Part shown: positions 6,120 to 9,319 of the stretch, piece after piece
Layout of the letters: every line of letters begins with the position of its first letter
Numbering within the stretch: the stretch's first letter is position 1
NCBI GenBank assembly: GCA_014728185.1
Contig: WJMB01000357.1
Span: forward strand, 1-9,319
Length of the DNA: 9,319 nt
Direction of reading: 5' to 3'
Source: Candidatus Coatesiibacteriota bacterium
GTDB taxonomy: Bacteria > RBG-13-66-14
Translations under genes and position numbers: made by a program
The notes under the pieces: generated by a model
Database searches by the model: none
Told to the model about the DNA's origin: nothing
The model's input: only the letters and a program-made list of their open reading frames with translations

Positions 6120-6404
6120 ATGCCCAAGGACGAGGAATTCACCCATGAATCGCTCCAGGACGTCGAATCCGTCGTCAAGTACCTCAAGGCCATCTGCGAC
6201 GGCTTCGAGAACGGCCTGATGATCTTCGGCAAGACCACCGACCAGGTCATGCTCCAACCCCAGGGCCTGCTCAAGCTCAACCTCGAGGTCAAGCGCAAGA
6301 AGAACCGCAGCAAGCTGACCGTCAAGGTCACCTGGACCGAGGGCAAGAGCCGGGAGAGCGACACGCCCGAGATGCTGATCATCCGCAACCGCAAGAAGAA
6401 GTAG
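6120..6404 (+). CDS. Amphi-Trp domain protein
   Basis: A 94-residue protein with an ideal ribosome site, GGAGG (6108-6112), 7 bases before the ATG. It has the amphi-Trp layout: an N-terminal helix (FTHESLQDVESVVKYLKAI, about 7-25), a Gly turn (DGFENG), then strands of alternating polar and hydrophobic residues (LLKLNLEVKRK, 50-60; SKLTVKVTW, 64-72) ending in the defining Trp72. A basic tail ends in RNRKKK. Biochemical function is unknown for the family. Amphi-Trp proteins have been noted in GAK-type gene sets with ATP-grasp and kinase-related proteins. Here the neighbours are a PHP-like hydrolase (same operon, 32-base gap) and, further on, a PhoU-kinase fusion, which fits a phospho-ligand role by inference. 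Confidence 0.85.
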   Translation: MPKDEEFTHESLQDVESVVKYLKAICDGFENGLMIFGKTTDQVMLQPQGLLKLNLEVKRKKNRSKLTVKVTWTEGKSRESDTPEMLIIRNRKKK

Positions 6405-6425
6405 GACTATGGATCACCCGACGCC

Positions 6426-6460
6426 ACAACCGCCCGGCCCGCAGCCCCGCGGTTGTTTTT
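6426..6460 (+). terminator. Intrinsic terminator of the PHP/amphi-Trp operon
   Basis: ACAACCGC (6426-6433) pairs with GCGGTTGT (6449-6456) around a 15-base C/G-rich loop, and the 3' arm runs into TTTTTGT (6456-6462). It starts 22 bases after the amphi-Trp stop codon, so the PhoU-kinase gene further down must be transcribed separately or by read-through. Confidence 0.8.
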
Positions 6461-6462
6461 GT

Positions 6463-7262
6463 CCCCCGGGGAACCACGGCGCTGGTTTGTCGTCATAGGT
6501 TACCAGCCGCTAGCCGGTTGATCGGATGGATCGAGCCGCGACCCGGTTCAGCCTCGCCGACAAGTGGCCACGGGGCCGATGCGCTCTCCTCGGCTGCCAA
6601 GCGTCCGGAAAACTCCCTTCCACACAGTCAAGACAGGCTTCCGCTACCGGTGTGGCTATTCAGGGGACTACCACAGGAAACCGGACCAGCATCCGGGGCG
6701 ACAGAGAGCCGCTGCTTGTATGTTGCGTCTGCTGTAGTTGCGGCGAATGCGTCAACTCGATCCGGCGCCGGGCTGAAGCAGGGGCTGAAGCGGGCAACAA
6801 CCCGCCCTGACTCGTCACTCATCAATCCACCCATTAATTCATCCAGCACTAGCAACTTCAGTCTGGCCGGTTAGAGGACGGTCCGACGGCTTACCGCGGC
6901 ACCATGTGGAGAAAGGTTCTGTTGCCCCAACTCGATTCTAGATCAACAAGGACACGATGAGTTGAAAAGCGGCAGGAGTGCAGCACATCCGAACGGCGAG
7001 CATCTGCTCTGTCAGCCCCTCCTTATCAGCCCGGATTTGGTCCGAACACGTTCTGTGATGCCAAGCGTTGATTGCCGGTCGATGAGTTGTTCGTGGCAGT
7101 CCATGTTCAAGTGATGATTCCTCATATCTATCCGTCCCGTTGCATCTGGTCGCTGGCGGTGGTAAGCACATCAGTGGCAAGCACGATTGACCCGCGCCGC
7201 TTCCGCCTGTTTCGATTCGATTAACGGCTTCGCCGCCAACCATTCCGACGGATCGATCTACC
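6463..7262. other. 800-base stretch with no convincing gene
   Basis: Frames of up to 118 codons exist on both strands, but none shows a ribosome site, a family motif or the G/C third-position bias of the neighbours. The base composition is closer to even than in the genes. An inverted repeat GCTGG (6481-6485) / CCAGC (6503-6507) lies at the left end. A promoter for the gene at 7263 should be near its right end; TTGACC (7187-7192) is a fair -35, but no good -10 lies 16-18 bases after it. Confidence 0.5.
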
Positions 7263-8912
7263 ATGCCCCTGGACACCCTTAAAGGCATCCGTGAGAACCT
7301 GCGTTTCATGCTGCTCGAGGTCACCGAGCAGGTCAGGGACGCCCGGCGGGCCCTCGGAGATCCGAGCCGGGCGTGTATCGAGGCCTGCGAGGAGCGCGAC
7401 GACTACATCGACAACCTGCGCCATGTAATCGACAACAAGTGTTTCGCCCTGATGATCGAGACCCCGGAGCTCGACAAGCCCACGGCCAACCTGATCAAGG
7501 CCCTGGGCGTCATCAACGGCAACCTGGAGCACATCGCCGATCTGGCGGCCAATGTGGTTCGCCAGACCCGCCACCTCAGCGATCCGGAGTTCATCGCCGA
7601 TCACGAGTACGGCGGTTTCTTCGACGAGATCCTGGCGGCCCTCGAGCTGGTCGACCCGGCCGTCTTCACTCGTGACATCACCCGGGCCCTGGAGATCTGC
7701 CGGGCCGAGTTCCATACCGACGAGCTCTGCGAGCGCAACATGGCCCGTATCGTCGATGAGCTCCACGGCGAGGACCACACCGCCGATCTGGTGACCTATC
7801 TGCTGATCGTCCGCTACCTGGAGCGCATCGGCGACTCGCTGCTCAATGTGGGAGAGGCGGTGATCTCCTCGGCGGTGGGCGAGAAGCTGCGTATCTACCA
7901 CTACCGGGCCCTCGAGGAGACCCTCAACGGTGACGCCGGAGAGGACCGCCCGGCCTCCTTCCTGATGAGCTCTGTCGGCGAGACCAAATCGGGCTGCCGC
8001 ATCGGCCGGGTGACCGACCGCCGCGACGACGGCGGGCGCACGGCGATCTTCAAGGAGGGCCGCCTGCGCAAGATCCTCGAGGAGAAGCGGGCCATCGAGC
8101 ATTGGTGGGAGCTCTTCCCCGGCTTGGCGCCGCGCATCTACGGCTACGAGAGCCACGGCCGCTACGGCTCGCTGCTGATCGAGAACCTGCCCGGGCGGAC
8201 CCTGCAGGCCCTGGCCCTCACCGGGAGCCGCGACGAGCTCCGCGAGGGCCTGGCCCGGCTGCGCGGCCTGCTGGACCGCGTCTGGAGTACCACTCTGCGC
8301 CGGGAGCCGGTGCGCCCCGGCTTCATGCGCCAGCTTATGCGGCGTGGCGACGCCGTTCGGCGGGCCCATCCCGAGTTTTTCGGCAACAGTGAGCGCATCT
8401 GCGAGCTGGACACCCCGCCCGTCGAGGAGCAGATCAGCGCCGCCGCCGAGATCGAGGAGGAGCTGGCCGCCCCCTTCTCGGTGCTGATCCACGGTGATTT
8501 CAACCTCGACAACGTCCTCTATGATGCCAGGCTGGACGCCCTGCACTTCATCGACCTGCACCGCTCGCGCCAGTTCGACTACGTCCAGGACGTCGCCGTT
8601 TTCGTGGTTTCCAACTTCCGTCTGCCTGTCTTCGCGGCGGCGCTGCGCCGGCGTCTCGAGGGGGCGATGGCCTCATTGCTCGAGTTCGCCGTCGAGTTCG
8701 CCCACCGTCACGACGATACCACCTTCCCCGCCCGGCTGACCCTGGGGCTGGTGCGCAACCTGATCACCTCGACCCGCTTCACCCTCGACAAACCCCTGGC
8801 CCGGGCGATGTACCTGCGGGCGCGCTACCTGCTGCAGAGATTCCTCGACCACCGCGGCCGCCCCTGGGACGAGTTCGCCCTGCCCGCCGAGACACTGGTC
8901 TACGAAGACTAG
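7263..8912 (+). CDS. PhoU-like domain fused to an APH/choline-kinase-like domain
   Basis: A 549-residue cytosolic protein. Residues 1-220 are all-helical and PhoU-like, with the paired signature NLEHIADLAANVV (87-99) and RYLERIGDSLLNVGEAV (184-200); the ExxxD metal motifs are E89/D93 and E187/D191. Residues 240-535 are an aminoglycoside-phosphotransferase/choline-kinase-type fold: Lys264 in AIFKEG (ATP binding), Glu274 of the C-helix, the IENLPGRTL hinge (306-314), the catalytic loop HGDFNLDN (410-417, with Asp412 and Asn417), and FIDLHRSR (429-436) with the metal-binding Asp431. All catalytic residues are present, so an active small-molecule or protein kinase is expected. PhoU proteins regulate phosphate uptake through PstSCAB-PhoR, and the fusion suggests a kinase controlled by a phosphate signal or its carrier. 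The start has only a weak CGGA (7249-7252), 10 bases before ATG 7263. No pst or pho genes are in view. Confidence 0.9.
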   Translation: MPLDTLKGIRENLRFMLLEVTEQVRDARRALGDPSRACIEACEERDDYIDNLRHVIDNKCFALMIETPELDKPTANLIKALGVINGNLEHIADLAANVVRQTRHLSDPEFIADHEYGGFFDEILAALELVDPAVFTRDITRALEICRAEFHTDELCERNMARIVDELHGEDHTADLVTYLLIVRYLERIGDSLLNVGEAVISSAVGEKLRIYHYRALEETLNGDAGEDRPASFLMSSVGETKSGCRIGRVTDRRDDGGRTAIFKEGRLRKILEEKRAIEHWWELFPGLAPRIYGYESHGRYGSLLIENLPGRTLQALALTGSRDELREGLARLRGLLDRVWSTTLRREPVRPGFMRQLMRRGDAVRRAHPEFFGNSERICELDTPPVEEQISAAAEIEEELAAPFSVLIHGDFNLDNVLYDARLDALHFIDLHRSRQFDYVQDVAVFVVSNFRLPVFAAALRRRLEGAMASLLEFAVEFAHRHDDTTFPARLTLGLVRNLITSTRFTLDKPLARAMYLRARYLLQRFLDHRGRPWDEFALPAETLVYED

Positions 8913-9159
8913 TCCGTCGATTATCCGCCGGAGAGGCTGCTCGGGGTGGATCGGTTGCTCAAAGCCTCAACGAACTAGTTCATTTGGTTAGGGATTATCA
9001 CTCGTCGTTGAACCGGTGCATCTCGCTAATGGATTGCCAATTAATACTTTTTGGCATCAAACACGAACCCGGACCAGATAGTTCCAACTCGAAACACCGA
9101 CCTACGTCGTAAAAAGCAGCTGATACGAGGCAAAATCGAAGATAGATAAGTCCGCAGCT
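8913..9159. other. AT-richer gene-free stretch after the PhoU-kinase gene
   Basis: No coding frame on either strand is convincing. The G/C third-position pattern stops at the TAG at 8912. A dyad TGCCAA (9035-9040) / TTGGCA (9051-9056) with a 10-base AT-rich loop could be an operator or a weak hairpin. No intrinsic terminator with a T-run is seen after the gene. Confidence 0.4.
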
Positions 9160-9318
9160 CTATCCTCTCGGCGCGTAATCGTTATAGATGCATGTTATTA
9201 GGCTACTTGGGATCGATACATCTTCATCGAAGCCAGTGGCGCCAAGCAGTTTCTTCACGAGCACCGAGGAGTCAGACCGTGCATAATAGAAATGTGGAAC
9301 CCCGCTTAACCTGCCACA
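9160..9318 (-). CDS. Possible C-terminal end of a minus-strand gene, unrecognised
   Basis: Reading leftward from the right edge, one frame stays open for 52 codons and ends with TAG at 9162-9160, giving a tail such as VPHFYYARSDSSVLVKKLLG...CIYNDYAPRG. The residue mix looks protein-like, but the codons (CTA, ATA, TAT) are unlike the GC-rich neighbours, and an open run of this length is expected by chance fairly often. A + strand frame of 32 codons (9188-9286) overlaps it. No family recognised. Confidence 0.2.
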   Translation of the reverse strand, partial: CGRLSGVPHFYYARSDSSVLVKKLLGATGFDEDVSIPSSLITCIYNDYAPRG

Positions 9319-9319
9319 A

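Noticed and set aside
6518..6874. 118-codon + strand frame in the long gap
   Set aside because: No ribosome site, no recognised motif, and Ser/Thr/Pro-rich random-like composition without G/C third-position bias.
7221..8561. 446-codon minus-strand frame over the PhoU-kinase gene
   Set aside because: Same shadow pattern; the + strand has the catalytic kinase and PhoU motifs.
9188..9286. 32-codon + strand frame near the right edge
   Set aside because: Too short, no ribosome site, no homology recognised, and it overlaps the minus-strand candidate.

Overview
The window comes from a GC-rich bacterium. Its genes strongly prefer G/C in third codon positions (GAG, CTG, CTC, GCC), Shine-Dalgarno sites are mostly clear (GAGAGGA, AAGGAG, GGAGG), and sigma70-like promoters and intrinsic terminators are visible. 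A thioferritin-type DPS-like protein, a DUF1858 redox-disulfide protein and an amphi-Trp protein together suggest an anaerobic or microaerophilic, probably uncultured lineage. This is an inference from gene content; no rRNA or other taxonomic marker is present.

Left part (1-1755): the C-terminal part of urocanate hydratase (hutU, histidine degradation) runs in from the left edge and stops at 1219. After it comes a 536-base gene-free stretch. It holds a good promoter (1241-1270), a roughly 130-nt stretch ending in a strong hairpin-T terminator (1363-1406), a second intrinsic terminator (1427-1450), and further dyads. A small RNA is plausible here.

Middle left (1756-3718): two homologous genes of 278 and 281 codons lie in tandem. 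Their N-terminal halves look like the RlmJ (DUF519) rRNA adenine methyltransferase family, but the catalytic DPPY-type motif is changed to DPDF in one and DPAN in the other. The 280-base gap between them is largely filled by a nested inverted repeat (20/20 inner arms, 15/16 outer arms).

Middle (3735-4583): a consensus promoter drives a two-gene operon, a DPS-like ferritin with the thioferritin cysteine pair and a 71-residue DUF1858-type CxxC protein. This looks like an iron/oxidative-stress unit with its own redox partner.

Right part (4786-8912): a promoter and a leader with four imperfect 12-14-base tandem repeats precede a PHP-like metal-dependent hydrolase and an amphi-Trp protein, closed by an intrinsic terminator. 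After about 800 bases with no convincing gene comes a 549-residue fusion of a PhoU-like domain to an APH/choline-kinase-like domain. Amphi-Trp proteins are known from phosphotransfer-related (GAK-type) gene sets, so the PHP, amphi-Trp and PhoU-kinase genes may form one uncharacterised phosphate- or phospho-ligand-related module. The final 400 bases are more AT-rich and carry at most the tail of a minus-strand gene. All confident genes are on the + strand.
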